Source: Bacteroidales bacterium KHT7
GTDB taxonomy: Bacteria > Bacteroidota > Bacteroidia > Bacteroidales > Bacteroidaceae
Length of the DNA stretch: 64,000 nt
Assembly: GCA_900102385.1 (NCBI GenBank)
Contig: FNBQ01000004.1
Location: 101,086 to 165,085, forward strand
Direction of reading: 5' to 3'
Shown here: positions 44,076 through 52,725 of the stretch, in pieces
How positions within the stretch are numbered: the stretch's first letter is position 1
Layout: each line of letters begins with the position of its first letter
Program-made: the position numbers and the translations under genes
Notes under the pieces: generated by a model
Told to the model about the DNA's origin: nothing
The model's input: only the letters and a program-made list of their open reading frames with translations
The model's database searches: none

Positions 44076-45581
44076 ATGCAAAAGGTAATAGAGATTGTCA
44101 ACGGAGTGGCCCGCCACCCTCTTTACAGAATGAAAGAGGCAGTGAATATTGAAATGAACGACGGCGAGCAAATAGCCATCGTTGGTCCTAACGGTGCAGG
44201 AAAGTCGATGCTTGTAGACATCATCACAGCCAAGCATCCGCTTTTGCTTAACGAGCCTCACTACGACTTTGCGCCGTCGCTGGCAAAACTGGCAAGCGAC
44301 AACATAAAGTACATAACCTTCCGCGACTCGTATGGCGACACTGCCGACGGCAACTATTACTATCAGCAGCGTTGGAATCAGCACGACATAGACGAAGCGC
44401 CTATCGTACAGGACATTCTGAACGAAGTGTGGAACATAACCACAAGGGATAACACGCCCGAACAGATTGCTCAGAAAGAACAACTGCGCGACCAGCTTTA
44501 CTCGATGTTTCATCTTGACATCCTGCTCGACAAGCAGATAATCCTTCTTTCGAGCGGAGAGTTGCGCAAATTTCAGTTAACCAAGACTTTGCTTACCAAT
44601 CCGCGAGTCGTTATTATGGATAATCCGTTTATCGGACTCGATGCGCAAACTCGCGAGCAACTCACGGAACTGCTTACAAACTTGGCGGCAAACGTCAAGA
44701 TAATGTTCATTCTTGTTCTGTCAAAGACCGACAACATTCCGCCGTTCATCACGCATGTCATTCCTGTTGAGCCGGGAAGAGACGTTCGCGAAAAGATAAG
44801 TCGCGACGAATATTATGCTACTTATAATCAGAAGTTTGAAAATCTTCTCTCTGACGAAAAGAAAGAGGCGATAAAGAACTATCCTTACAAGGACAGCACA
44901 AGCATCGCCCACCTCGACGAGGTTGTGAACTTCAACAACGTGTGCATAAAGTACGGCGAACGCACCATTCTGAAAGACCTTAACTGGGTTGTAAAGCGCG
45001 GTGAGAAATGGGCTTTAAGCGGCGAGAACGGAGCAGGAAAGAGTACGCTTCTGTCGCTTGTATGCGCCGACAATCCGCAGAGTTACGCATGCAACATAAC
45101 ACTTTTCGGACACAAGAGAGGAACTGGCGAAAGCATCTGGGACATCAAGAAGTACATCGGATATGTTTCTCCTGAAATGCACCGCGCCTATCTGAAAGAT
45201 GTGCCGGCAATCGAGATTGTGGCATCTGGCATGAGCGATTTCTCATCGCTTTACCGAAAGCCGAAAGCCGAAGACCTGCCAACGTGCGATTTCTGGATGG
45301 ACATCTTCGGAATAAAGCATCTGAAAGATACAACATTCCTTAAACTGTCGAGCGGCGAACAGCGTCTTGTCCTTCTGGCACGTGCCTTTGTCAGAGACCC
45401 AGAACTTTTGATTCTGGACGAACCGCTGCACGGCTTGGATATGCGCAACCGTCGACTGGTAAAGGAGATTATAAACGAATTCTGCAAGCGTTCGGACAAG
45501 ACGATGATAATGGTAACGCATTACAAGTCAGAATATCCAGAATGTATCACGAACGAAATTTTCTTACGCAAAAACAGATAG
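44076..45581 (+). CDS. Two-NBD ABC ATPase (ModF/PhrA-like, no membrane domain)
   Basis: A 501-residue cytoplasmic protein with two ABC nucleotide-binding domains. NBD1 has GPNGAGKSM (about 37-45), LSSGELRKFQLTKTLL and Walker B VVIMDNPFIGLD, where the catalytic Glu is replaced by Asn. NBD2 has GENGAGKST, LSSGEQRLVLLARAF and a complete Walker B LLILDEPLHGLD, with switch His VTHYKS. The asymmetry suggests that only the second domain contributes a full catalytic Walker B. It resembles E. coli ModF-like soluble double ATPases, and lacks the long linker of ABC-F translation factors. Role unknown. It follows ruvC by 10 bases. Confidence 0.88.
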   Translation: MQKVIEIVNGVARHPLYRMKEAVNIEMNDGEQIAIVGPNGAGKSMLVDIITAKHPLLLNEPHYDFAPSLAKLASDNIKYITFRDSYGDTADGNYYYQQRWNQHDIDEAPIVQDILNEVWNITTRDNTPEQIAQKEQLRDQLYSMFHLDILLDKQIILLSSGELRKFQLTKTLLTNPRVVIMDNPFIGLDAQTREQLTELLTNLAANVKIMFILVLSKTDNIPPFITHVIPVEPGRDVREKISRDEYYATYNQKFENLLSDEKKEAIKNYPYKDSTSIAHLDEVVNFNNVCIKYGERTILKDLNWVVKRGEKWALSGENGAGKSTLLSLVCADNPQSYACNITLFGHKRGTGESIWDIKKYIGYVSPEMHRAYLKDVPAIEIVASGMSDFSSLYRKPKAEDLPTCDFWMDIFGIKHLKDTTFLKLSSGEQRLVLLARAFVRDPELLILDEPLHGLDMRNRRLVKEIINEFCKRSDKTMIMVTHYKSEYPECITNEIFLRKNR

Positions 45582-45586
45582 AAAGC

Positions 45587-45620
45587 GAAAAAAAGAGAAG
45601 CCTTCCGACTTCTCTTTTTT
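45587..45620. terminator. bidirectional terminator between the ABC ATPase and the PqqD-like gene
   Basis: Arms AAAAAGAGAAG and CTTCTCTTTTT with A/T runs on both sides, in the 42-base gap between converging transcripts. Confidence 0.85.
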
Positions 45621-45623
45621 CGT

Positions 45624-45893
45624 TTATCTCTCAACAATTCCGACCTTAATCCATTCTTCGGCAATCTCCTCGGCATCAGCCTTTGCAACGCTCTCCTCAA
45701 CCTCGTAGTTGTCGATAAGAACCTTTGCAAGGTCGTCTGCCGTAAACTCCTTGCCTACCACATTTTTCCAGAGCAGGGCAGCAGAAGAGTTCATGCTTAT
45801 AATCTTGCTGAAATCTATATTCTCAACTCCCTGACCAACAATTACTTGTTCGCCACATAGTTCTCTCAATTCGAATCCTTTCTTTGTTCTCAT
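45624..45893 (-). CDS. PqqD-like RiPP recognition element protein
   Basis: An 89-residue protein from ATG 45893 (the longer frame overlaps the upstream gene without gain). The PqqD fold is suggested by FELRELCGEQVIVGQGVENIDFSKIISMNSSAALLW (a beta-hairpin followed by the NxxAxxxW-type helix), then helices to the end. PqqD-family domains (RREs) bind leader peptides and present precursor peptides to modifying enzymes. It is the last gene of the operon, four bases after the S26 peptidase gene. Its partners here (kinase, signal peptidase, C11 peptidase) argue for a peptide-modification pathway. No precursor peptide was identified. Confidence 0.85.
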   Translation of the reverse strand: MRTKKGFELRELCGEQVIVGQGVENIDFSKIISMNSSAALLWKNVVGKEFTADDLAKVLIDNYEVEESVAKADAEEIAEEWIKVGIVER

Positions 45894-45897
45894 ATCA

Positions 45898-46551
45898 TTA
45901 AATATTTTTGTTCTGTTTGTCAATCTCGTCCATATATTTCACCGTGAGCTTTATTGAAGGAAGCCTTCGATAGACGGCAAGAAACCATCTGCGCCAGCGA
46001 ACCATTCTTACCCACATAGTATATCGGCGTATGTACTTTTTGTCCTCGTCGCAGAAAAGCGTTCTCGAATCGCTGAAATCGAGGCGATAGCGCACCTCGC
46101 CGCTGTCGAGCGTTACCTTGCATACTTTTCCGTACTTAAACTCTATTGCCTTGCCAAGCACATCTTGTGTTCTGCAATATTCCTTTCCGTACAGATTACC
46201 GTCGCCCATTAGTACAAGGTTATTGCCATCCTTCACGATAACGCGATGCAACACATATCTCAACGGCGCAATCTGCGCCAGAACCACATCTCCTACCTTC
46301 ACGCTGTCAACCGCCTTTATCGTAACCATATCTCTTCGGTCTTCGAGAAAAGGACGCATGCTGTAGCCTTTGACCCTAATGGAGAAAGTCTTGCCCTTAG
46401 ACAAGAGTTCTCTCTGCATCGACTCAAACAGCTGTGCATTAGGTTTTTCGATAACCTTCAGGCTGAAATTGTCGACATTGCTATATTCAACATTTTCGGG
46501 CCACAAGTTACTTACGAACCAGTTATACAGATTTCGGAGAACAGCCCTCAT
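45898..46551 (-). CDS. S24/S26-family peptidase (SipW/Sec11-like)
   Basis: A 217-residue protein. The motif VKGYSMRPFL places the nucleophile at Ser about 64. VLHRVIV gives His about 102 (the general base in SipW/Sec11-type enzymes, in place of Lys), and LMGDGNLY gives an acidic residue about 117. I see no typical N-terminal membrane anchor, so it may be cytosolic or peripheral. It probably cleaves a leader or signal from a dedicated peptide. The start overlaps the stop of the HprK-like gene by four bases (ATGA), and the PqqD-like gene follows. Confidence 0.82.
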   Translation of the reverse strand: MRAVLRNLYNWFVSNLWPENVEYSNVDNFSLKVIEKPNAQLFESMQRELLSKGKTFSIRVKGYSMRPFLEDRRDMVTIKAVDSVKVGDVVLAQIAPLRYVLHRVIVKDGNNLVLMGDGNLYGKEYCRTQDVLGKAIEFKYGKVCKVTLDSGEVRYRLDFSDSRTLFCDEDKKYIRRYTMWVRMVRWRRWFLAVYRRLPSIKLTVKYMDEIDKQNKNI

Positions 46552-47438
46552 TTAGCAATTGTGTTGTAACTTAACTGAGCCGCTGCCTCGTCGGGAAGAC
46601 AGCCCATGAAATACATCTTGCTCGTTGTAAGAACTCTCGACACAATGTCGCACACGCCATTGAACACAGGGCGATCCCACTTCATTGTTGAGCACGACGG
46701 CATAAGCACGGCAAAAGCCTCAAGCCCCTTTAACTGATGGATGTTGTTCGTCGGCTCCTGATTAAGACGGACGAATGCGCCGACTTCAGCCTTTACTTTA
46801 CGGTAGCAAGGTGTCTTGCCGCTCCAAGGCGAACCGTAGACGTATGTCTTGCCGTCAATATATCGCACAACCGGATTGTCGTCGTTCATCAAATCGGTAT
46901 CGCTTATATACTTGAGCCACAACTGAGTATGTGTACTCTTGCCTGTTCCGCTCTTGCCAAGGAAGAGATAGCCCTTGCCGTCCTTGCGCACAACAGAGGA
47001 ATGGAACATCAGCGTATTTTCTGATGAGCCAGCGAAGGCATAAAGCATCATCATGCAGTTATTCAGACCGAAGTTGCGATCGCTCCACTCGCCTGCCAAG
47101 GCTACGGTTGCCGACTTGAAATCGACGGCACACTCCATCAGACTGCACTGAAATCCGAGGTAGTTGCTCACCACAAACTGATAGCGACCATCCTCGCGGC
47201 GATACACTCCGTGATTGTTTCCGCCACAGTCGAACTGCCCCACTTCATTGCCCTTCGCTTCGGGAAAGAAATTATCGTCGACTGTTACCTGAAACAGAAG
47301 AGGGATATTCTTGCTCTCCTCCTCGCTTACCTCAAATACACGGAACGACGGAAGCAGTTCGTCGCTGTTCACTCCATCGACAAAGTGTATCACAACAAGC
47401 CATTCGGCAATGTTATAATATTTTGTAGTCTTCTCCAT
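46548..47438 (-). CDS. HPr-kinase-like protein
   Basis: About 296 residues from ATG 47438; frames starting further upstream overlap the previous gene and add nothing recognisable. The P-loop GKSGTGKST lies at about 161-169, preceded by LMFHSSVVRKDGKGYLFL and followed by DLMNDDNPV, the HprK/P C-terminal domain pattern. The N-terminal 140 residues differ from true HprK, and no PTS genes are nearby. HprK-like kinases occur in some lasso-peptide and other RiPP clusters, where they phosphorylate the peptide. With PqqD- and S26-like partners a peptide kinase is the best inference. Confidence 0.82.
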   Translation of the reverse strand: MEKTTKYYNIAEWLVVIHFVDGVNSDELLPSFRVFEVSEEESKNIPLLFQVTVDDNFFPEAKGNEVGQFDCGGNNHGVYRREDGRYQFVVSNYLGFQCSLMECAVDFKSATVALAGEWSDRNFGLNNCMMMLYAFAGSSENTLMFHSSVVRKDGKGYLFLGKSGTGKSTHTQLWLKYISDTDLMNDDNPVVRYIDGKTYVYGSPWSGKTPCYRKVKAEVGAFVRLNQEPTNNIHQLKGLEAFAVLMPSCSTMKWDRPVFNGVCDIVSRVLTTSKMYFMGCLPDEAAAQLSYNTIAK

Positions 47439-47455
47439 ATTGTGAATTAGATTTT

Positions 47456-48691
47456 TTAGTTCCACCATTTCACTCCGCCCCAAGCGGCCTTGTACCACTC
47501 GTTCTGTTCGTACCACTTGTTTAGCGTTGCGTGTATGTCTTTTGGGAAATACATGCTTACATATCCGCAGTTTTCCGTATCATTGATTTGTGCAATGCCG
47601 CCAAAGCCAATAAAAGCCGAATACCACTGAGTTCCGCCGGTGTACACAACAGTCTTGTTGTATGCCGCAAGCCACTGCTGGTAGATATCCTCATCGGTAC
47701 ACCACGAACGTATTATCTCCCTAAAATCGTAGAATCGCGGATTTGTTGCAGACTCATTCTGGAAATTGTAATAATCAGCAACACCGCTGATGTCATTCTT
47801 GCCAAACTGCGATATGACCACAGCCGTTGCAGATGCCAGATTTTCGAGTTGAGAACAATCCACAACCGAAAGTATAACGCCGTCGCGATAATATTCCTCA
47901 ACCTCGTAATCGTAATAGTTATTATATGCTTTTGCAATATCTGCCGAACTGAACAAAGTAGAAAATATTACAGGAATAATCTTGTGATAAGGCGCACCAG
48001 TACCCGGAATCTCACCGGGACAGGCAATTATGTAATCTGCGCACTTGCGCAAAGCATAATCGCACTCTATGCACTGCATCAGGCAGGCATCGAACATTAT
48101 GAACTTGTTTTTAGGGAATGACTGCAAGACAGATGCCATCGTCTCGATGCTCATCTGCGAATTTTCGGCACTTCTGTCGTTTGACGAAGTACTATTTCTG
48201 CCATTGTCGATGCCAAACGAACGCGTTTTTGACATGGCTGCAACCTCTGGAAGCCAGCCGTCGGCGTGCGACCAGAACACTATTCCGTAGTTATCAGCCT
48301 TGTAGTTACTGTGAACAAAAGTCATGACATTGCTCAAAGCCTCGGCTGATGTAGACATCCAATCTGTGCTGTAAGTCTTTACTGGAGTAAGATATTTGTA
48401 CTGAGTTGTGTCGCGCAGCTCGTAGATTCGCGGACTCTTATTGTCATCTACATAGACAATAACGCGGTCGCGCTTGCTCATCTTCCTTGCGCCCACGCAC
48501 ATCTCGTAGATATCGCCATCGGCATAGCTGCACAGGCTGTTTTCAGCAGCCATGTAGACAAGCACAACGTTATCTACCTCGGCATAAGCATCCACCTCAT
48601 GTTTCTTACAAGACGCAAACAAGATACATGCAAACACTAATGTCAGCATGTATCTTGTTGCTCTGTACACAGATTTTGTATGATTATTCAT
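47456..48691 (-). CDS. Clostripain-related C11 cysteine peptidase, lipoprotein
   Basis: A 411-residue protein with a lipoprotein signal ending LFASC (Cys about 28). The C11 fold is shown by VVLVYMAAENSLCSYADGDIYEM. The catalytic His is in FWSHADGW (about 142) and the catalytic Cys in MFDACLMQCIE (about 203). These peptidases usually cut after Arg or Lys and may self-activate. It is anchored outside the cytoplasm, so it could mature or release an exported product of the operon. It overlaps the preceding secreted-protein gene by eight bases and is 17 bases upstream of the kinase gene. Confidence 0.88.
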   Translation of the reverse strand: MNNHTKSVYRATRYMLTLVFACILFASCKKHEVDAYAEVDNVVLVYMAAENSLCSYADGDIYEMCVGARKMSKRDRVIVYVDDNKSPRIYELRDTTQYKYLTPVKTYSTDWMSTSAEALSNVMTFVHSNYKADNYGIVFWSHADGWLPEVAAMSKTRSFGIDNGRNSTSSNDRSAENSQMSIETMASVLQSFPKNKFIMFDACLMQCIECDYALRKCADYIIACPGEIPGTGAPYHKIIPVIFSTLFSSADIAKAYNNYYDYEVEEYYRDGVILSVVDCSQLENLASATAVVISQFGKNDISGVADYYNFQNESATNPRFYDFREIIRSWCTDEDIYQQWLAAYNKTVVYTGGTQWYSAFIGFGGIAQINDTENCGYVSMYFPKDIHATLNKWYEQNEWYKAAWGGVKWWN

Positions 48692-49118
48692 CTTCAGTCT
48701 TCACTGCATTAAAAACGAACTGTTCGGGAGTAAGTTCCTTAACCGTCTTTATTTCCTTGTCGAGTTGGTTTCTTCGTCTGATGCGAAGATAGATGCTCTT
48801 CAGCGTTGCGTGGTTCTTCGAGAAGAATACCGTGCATGTGCGGTCGGGAGCCGCAGGTTCGCCTTTTTCAAGGTATCTTTTCAACTGGTCGCTGTACATC
48901 TGTCTGTTTTCGAGGAACTTGGTCTTTTTCTGTAGCTTTGCCTCAGGAAGTTCCAAGATTTCGGTGAAGTAGACAGTAGAATCTGTTATCGAAAAACTGT
49001 AGCCGAAGCCATATACCGGCTTTGTTTTGCCTTTCTTTTTTTCTTCTGCATTTCCGGCAAATACGTTTACGGCTGCAACCAAAAGTACGAGCAGGAAAGC
49101 GAATCTGTTTATTCTCAT
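48684..49118 (-). CDS. Secreted protein, unknown function, first gene of the C11/HprK/S26/PqqD operon
   Basis: A 144-residue protein with a signal peptide (MRINRFAFLLVLLVAAVNVFAG) and a charged mature part (EEKKKGKTK near the start; KSIYLRIRRRNQLDKEIK later). It contains Arg/Lys-rich spots that a C11 peptidase could cut. No domain recognised. It is the first gene after the promoter at 49141-49149. It could be a substrate, an inhibitor or an unrelated envelope protein. Confidence 0.75.
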   Translation of the reverse strand: MRINRFAFLLVLLVAAVNVFAGNAEEKKKGKTKPVYGFGYSFSITDSTVYFTEILELPEAKLQKKTKFLENRQMYSDQLKRYLEKGEPAAPDRTCTVFFSKNHATLKSIYLRIRRRNQLDKEIKTVKELTPEQFVFNAVKTEDE

Positions 49119-49140
49119 ATAAAATTTAAATTATCAGAAT

Positions 49141-49149
49141 GCAAAATTA
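49141..49149 (-). promoter_or_regulatory. -7 promoter box for the C11/HprK/S26/PqqD operon
   Basis: Reads TAATTTTGC on the minus strand, matching TAnnTTTGC, 23 bases from the first start codon. Confidence 0.65.
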
Positions 49150-49257
49150 GCAAATTGTAACGTTCCGCCCAAATAAATGTTCACAAAAAACTTAAAAATT
49201 CTGCAATCGGGCAGTTTGCGGCACATTCGGAGTGGAAGTCCGTCTGTGTCCAAAAGA

Positions 49258-49302
49258 AAGGCTCCGTACCAATCTTTGTTCAGAGAGAAGCACGGAGCCA
49301 GC
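49258..49302 (-). terminator. terminator after htrA
   Basis: Arms GGCTCCGT (49260-49267) and ACGGAGCC (49292-49299) with a 24-base loop. The minus-strand RNA continues with UUUCUUUUGG. Confidence 0.75.
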
Positions 49303-49334
49303 ACAATTTATTAAATATCCAATCAGTTTACCAA

Positions 49335-50867
49335 TTACTCTTCAGACAAGTCAACGGCATAGTTGCCCTTCTTTCCGCTTGGGTAGATGCCCGAGATGAA
49401 CATCACCTGATCGGCCGAGCGGCTTGCGCTCTTGAAGGCATTCTCCATATCCTCGTTTGAGTTTACAGCCTGACCGTTAACCTTGAGGATGATGAAGCCC
49501 TTTGTGATGCCGGCTTCCTTCATCTTGCCGCCAGTTACGCCAGATACCTGCAAGCCTCCGCTAAGGTTAAGCTGCTTTTTGAGGTCTGAACTCAAAGGAC
49601 GGAATGCTGCGCCGAGAAGGTCCATATCAACATTCTTCATAACCTTGGTGTTGCCCTGAGAGTTCTTCAGAGTTACGGTAAACTCCTTCGGTTTCTTGTC
49701 GCGGATAACCTTTACTGTCAGTTTGTCGCCCGGCTTATGCTTAGCGATTGTCTCCTGAAGCTCAGCCATGCTCTTAATCTTTCTGCCGTCGGCAGCCACG
49801 ATGATATCGCCAGCCTTGATGCCTGCGCTGTGAGCCGCGCCAGTCTCAGGAACTTCATTTACATAAACACCGTCGTTGCAGCCCGAATCCTTAACCTTCT
49901 CTTTCAGTTTCTCGTCCTGAAGGAAGTTTGCAACATCGCCGCCAACAACGCCGAGAAGCGCACGCTGAACAGTTCCGAATTCCTTAAGGTCTGAAACGAC
50001 CTTCTTCATGATTGTTGTCGGAATAGCAAATCCGTAGCCGGCAAAAGAGCCGGTAGGAGAAGAAAGAACGGCGTTGATACCAACAAGTTCGCCCTTTACA
50101 TTAACCAGCGCACCGCCCGAGTTGCCCGGGTTGATTGCCGCATCGGTCTGGATGAACGACTCGATTCCGTTGTTCTTGCCTGTGTTGTAAACACCGAGCG
50201 AACGAGCCTTTGCACTTACGATTCCGGCAGTTACTGTTGAGTTGAGGTTGAACGGATTACCAACTGCGAGAACCCACTCGCCCACCTTCAGCGCATCGCT
50301 GTCGCCAACCGGAATAGTCGGGAAGTTGTCGCCCTGAATCTTCAGAAGAGCAAGGTCGGTAGAAGCATCCGTACCAATCAGGCGAGCCTTGAACTCGCGG
50401 TTGTCGTTAAGAGTAACGTCGATTTCATCTGCTTCCTCTACAACGTGGTTGTTTGTAACGATGTATCCGTCTTTCGAAAGAATCACTCCCGAACCGTAGC
50501 CTACGCGAGGCTGGCTCTGCATCTGCTGGCGACCTCTGTTGCCGCCCTGAGGGCCGAAGAAGTACTCAAAGATGTCGGGCATGTCGCCCTGACTCATCGT
50601 CTGCACCTTACTGTTCTGCGTACACTTGATGTGTACCACGGCGTGAAGCGAACTCTCAGCAGCCTGAGTGAAGTCTACAGGCTGAACACCTGCACCCGAT
50701 GTGCGGACGGCAGGCTGTGATGTATTTTGCTTGAAAAGTGTTTCAAATGAACGACTCTCGCCTTCCAGCTGACGCTTGGAAATAGAATAGGTTGTTACTG
50801 CGGTCAGACCTGATGTCACCATTGAGATTGCAACCACACCCAGAAGTTTTTTAGTTGTCTGTCTCAT
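49335..50867 (-). CDS. HtrA/Deg-family periplasmic serine protease
   Basis: A 510-residue protein with an N-terminal signal anchor (LLGVVAISMVTSGLTAVTTYS), then a trypsin-like protease domain. The catalytic triad is IVTNNHVVEE (His), STDLALLKI (Asp) and GNSGGALVNVKG (Ser). Two PDZ domains follow (about 295-385 and 410-505), with a DNGVYVNEVPETGAAHSAG-like carboxylate loop. It degrades misfolded envelope proteins and may act as a chaperone. Residues between the signal and protease domain include a Gly/Gln/Arg-rich loop (GPQGGNRGRQQMQSQ). Monocistronic with a strong terminator. Confidence 0.95.
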   Translation of the reverse strand: MRQTTKKLLGVVAISMVTSGLTAVTTYSISKRQLEGESRSFETLFKQNTSQPAVRTSGAGVQPVDFTQAAESSLHAVVHIKCTQNSKVQTMSQGDMPDIFEYFFGPQGGNRGRQQMQSQPRVGYGSGVILSKDGYIVTNNHVVEEADEIDVTLNDNREFKARLIGTDASTDLALLKIQGDNFPTIPVGDSDALKVGEWVLAVGNPFNLNSTVTAGIVSAKARSLGVYNTGKNNGIESFIQTDAAINPGNSGGALVNVKGELVGINAVLSSPTGSFAGYGFAIPTTIMKKVVSDLKEFGTVQRALLGVVGGDVANFLQDEKLKEKVKDSGCNDGVYVNEVPETGAAHSAGIKAGDIIVAADGRKIKSMAELQETIAKHKPGDKLTVKVIRDKKPKEFTVTLKNSQGNTKVMKNVDMDLLGAAFRPLSSDLKKQLNLSGGLQVSGVTGGKMKEAGITKGFIILKVNGQAVNSNEDMENAFKSASRSADQVMFISGIYPSGKKGNYAVDLSEE

Positions 50868-50993
50868 AATCCAACATAGTTTAAGTTAAAGTATTTCTCT
50901 TTGTTAAAAATTATTTTTTTCATTTTCTAAAGTGATGACAAACGAAAGCATGGTTTTGTGACATCACATTTCCGTTTTTAACATTCGTTAACA

Positions 50994-52316
50994 TTACAAA
51001 TCCTTCAAAAGACAATCGCCCTTATCTGCTAACATCTTGGTTCTCACATCATTAACCAAGAGCCAATATTTCTGAAAATTTTTTACGTCAATCTTAAAAT
51101 TTTCACTTCCGTTCATGTCTATCTTGTTAAAAAGACTCTCCACGCTCAGCCTGTTCACACTAACGGCAGGCATATACGTCGGAGTCTCAGCTTTCTCGTC
51201 GCCGCTATTCTCAACCAGCACGCCGATGTCGACAAGCATGTACAGAATCTCGTTCACAAGGCGGATTGGTATCTTGTGTTCCGAAGCCAAATCTACCGAA
51301 GAGTAAGGCTTTCCGCCCTCCTCGAACCTCTTGCATATAAGCGATGCGATGATGAGCGTGAGGAAATCGCGGTATCGGCGGCTGATGTGAACCGTCTCGT
51401 TCTCAAAATTATAATACTGAAGATTCTGTGCCGCATAGTTCATCTCTGCGCCGAAAAGACAGATTGTCCACGAGAACTGCGCCATGAGCATAAACAGCGG
51501 AATGGCGGCGAAACTTCCGTAGATGGCATTGTAACTGCTCACCCAAATCTGCGAGTCGATATAGATATACTGAAGAATCTGCAAGCCTGCCCCTGCCAAG
51601 AATCCCGGAATTACGGCATAGCGCAACTTAACCTTGGTGTTTGGCATGAACATATAGAGAACCGAAACGATTGTGCCCGAAAGCAGGAACGGCATAGCCT
51701 CGAACGTGAAGCGCAACACCGGACCGAGCAAAAGAAAATCGGGAAGAGTCTTCATAACCGTGGTGGCGAAGATTGACAGACCGCCCATGACGATTACCAG
51801 CAACGGCATGAGCAAGAGCAGCGAGCAATAGTCGGTAAACGTGCGGAACATGCTTCGTTCCTTGTTTACCTGCCATATATTGTTGAACATGTGCTCTATG
51901 TTGTTGGTAAGGTTCAGCACTGTCCATAGCAGCAGAATGATACCGAAGCCGAGGAACATACCGTTGCGCGTATGCTCGAGATAGGAGTTTACAAAGTCGA
52001 TGAGGATATCGATGGTACTGTCGGAATTTCCGAAATACTTGCGAATCTGCATTTCGAGCATCTTGTTGTAGCCGAAACCGCGTCCGATGGCAAAGACAAC
52101 GGCAAACACCGGAACGACAGCCATGATGGTGCTATAAGTCAGGGCCGAAGCCTTGCCTGTTACGTTATCGCGCGAGAAGCGGCGTATTGTAAGAACCATC
52201 ACCTTCAGGATGTCGTACCACATTTTTTGCAAACGTCCCAATTCATCATCGGTTGTTCTCCAAATTTCGTCGGTCAGGAAAATGGTAATTCTGTTTATTC
52301 TCTCCCGTATATTCAT
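50994..52316 (-). CDS. YihY/virulence factor BrkB family membrane protein
   Basis: A 440-residue protein. Six hydrophobic helices in residues about 55-300 carry the YihY pattern (KASALTYSTIMAVVPVFAVVFAIG early; YAVIPGFLAGAGLQILQYIYI; YGSFAAIPLFMLMAQFSW). The C-terminal 130 residues form a soluble part including a winged-helix-like segment. The family was once called RNase BN in error; its true role is unknown, possibly lipid-related. It lies just downstream of rnpB on the same strand. Confidence 0.9.
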   Translation of the reverse strand: MNIRERINRITIFLTDEIWRTTDDELGRLQKMWYDILKVMVLTIRRFSRDNVTGKASALTYSTIMAVVPVFAVVFAIGRGFGYNKMLEMQIRKYFGNSDSTIDILIDFVNSYLEHTRNGMFLGFGIILLLWTVLNLTNNIEHMFNNIWQVNKERSMFRTFTDYCSLLLLMPLLVIVMGGLSIFATTVMKTLPDFLLLGPVLRFTFEAMPFLLSGTIVSVLYMFMPNTKVKLRYAVIPGFLAGAGLQILQYIYIDSQIWVSSYNAIYGSFAAIPLFMLMAQFSWTICLFGAEMNYAAQNLQYYNFENETVHISRRYRDFLTLIIASLICKRFEEGGKPYSSVDLASEHKIPIRLVNEILYMLVDIGVLVENSGDEKAETPTYMPAVSVNRLSVESLFNKIDMNGSENFKIDVKNFQKYWLLVNDVRTKMLADKGDCLLKDL

Positions 52317-52341
52317 AGTAGAAAATTAGAAAATAAAAAAA

Positions 52342-52701
52342 AGAAACAGAGAATCTATAAGCCGGGTTCTGTAGTCTTTGCAGACCGTCTGCCATTTATC
52401 CACTGACGGTGTCGCCACCGCCCTCTAGCATTCTACCCTCCAGATTAGACGGGCCGCCCTCAAACTCTGGTATACATGAACTTGCAACTCCTGAGGCGCA
52501 CAGCACAAGGTGTCGCCACCTGTCTGGTGGGCTCTTGCCCCACCTTCTCACCCTTACCACACCTCAGGCGTGGCGGTTATTTTCTTCTGCGCTACTTTAC
52601 CCTCACGGATAACTTCCACATTAAGAAGCAGGATGCCCTATGTTGCCCGGACTTTCCTCTCGCGCCCGAAAGCGCCAGCGGCAGACCGATTCTCTGTTTC
52701 T
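52342..52701 (-). ncRNA. rnpB: RNase P RNA, bacterial type A
   Basis: The minus strand contains the conserved 5' element GAGGAAAGTCCGGGCAACAT near 52645 and the conserved 3' element ACAGAACCCGGCTTATAG near 52360. The termini pair in a long P1 helix: AGAAACAGAGAATC at the 5' end (52688-52701) with GATTCTCTGTTTCT at the 3' end (52342-52355). Paired GTGGCGACACC segments and AGGGTGAGAAGG lie in between. A T-run follows the 3' end (52333-52341). It is the catalytic RNA that trims the 5' ends of tRNA precursors. Length about 360 nt. Confidence 0.95.
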
Positions 52702-52725
52702 ATTATATCTTTTTCTATGCCAACT

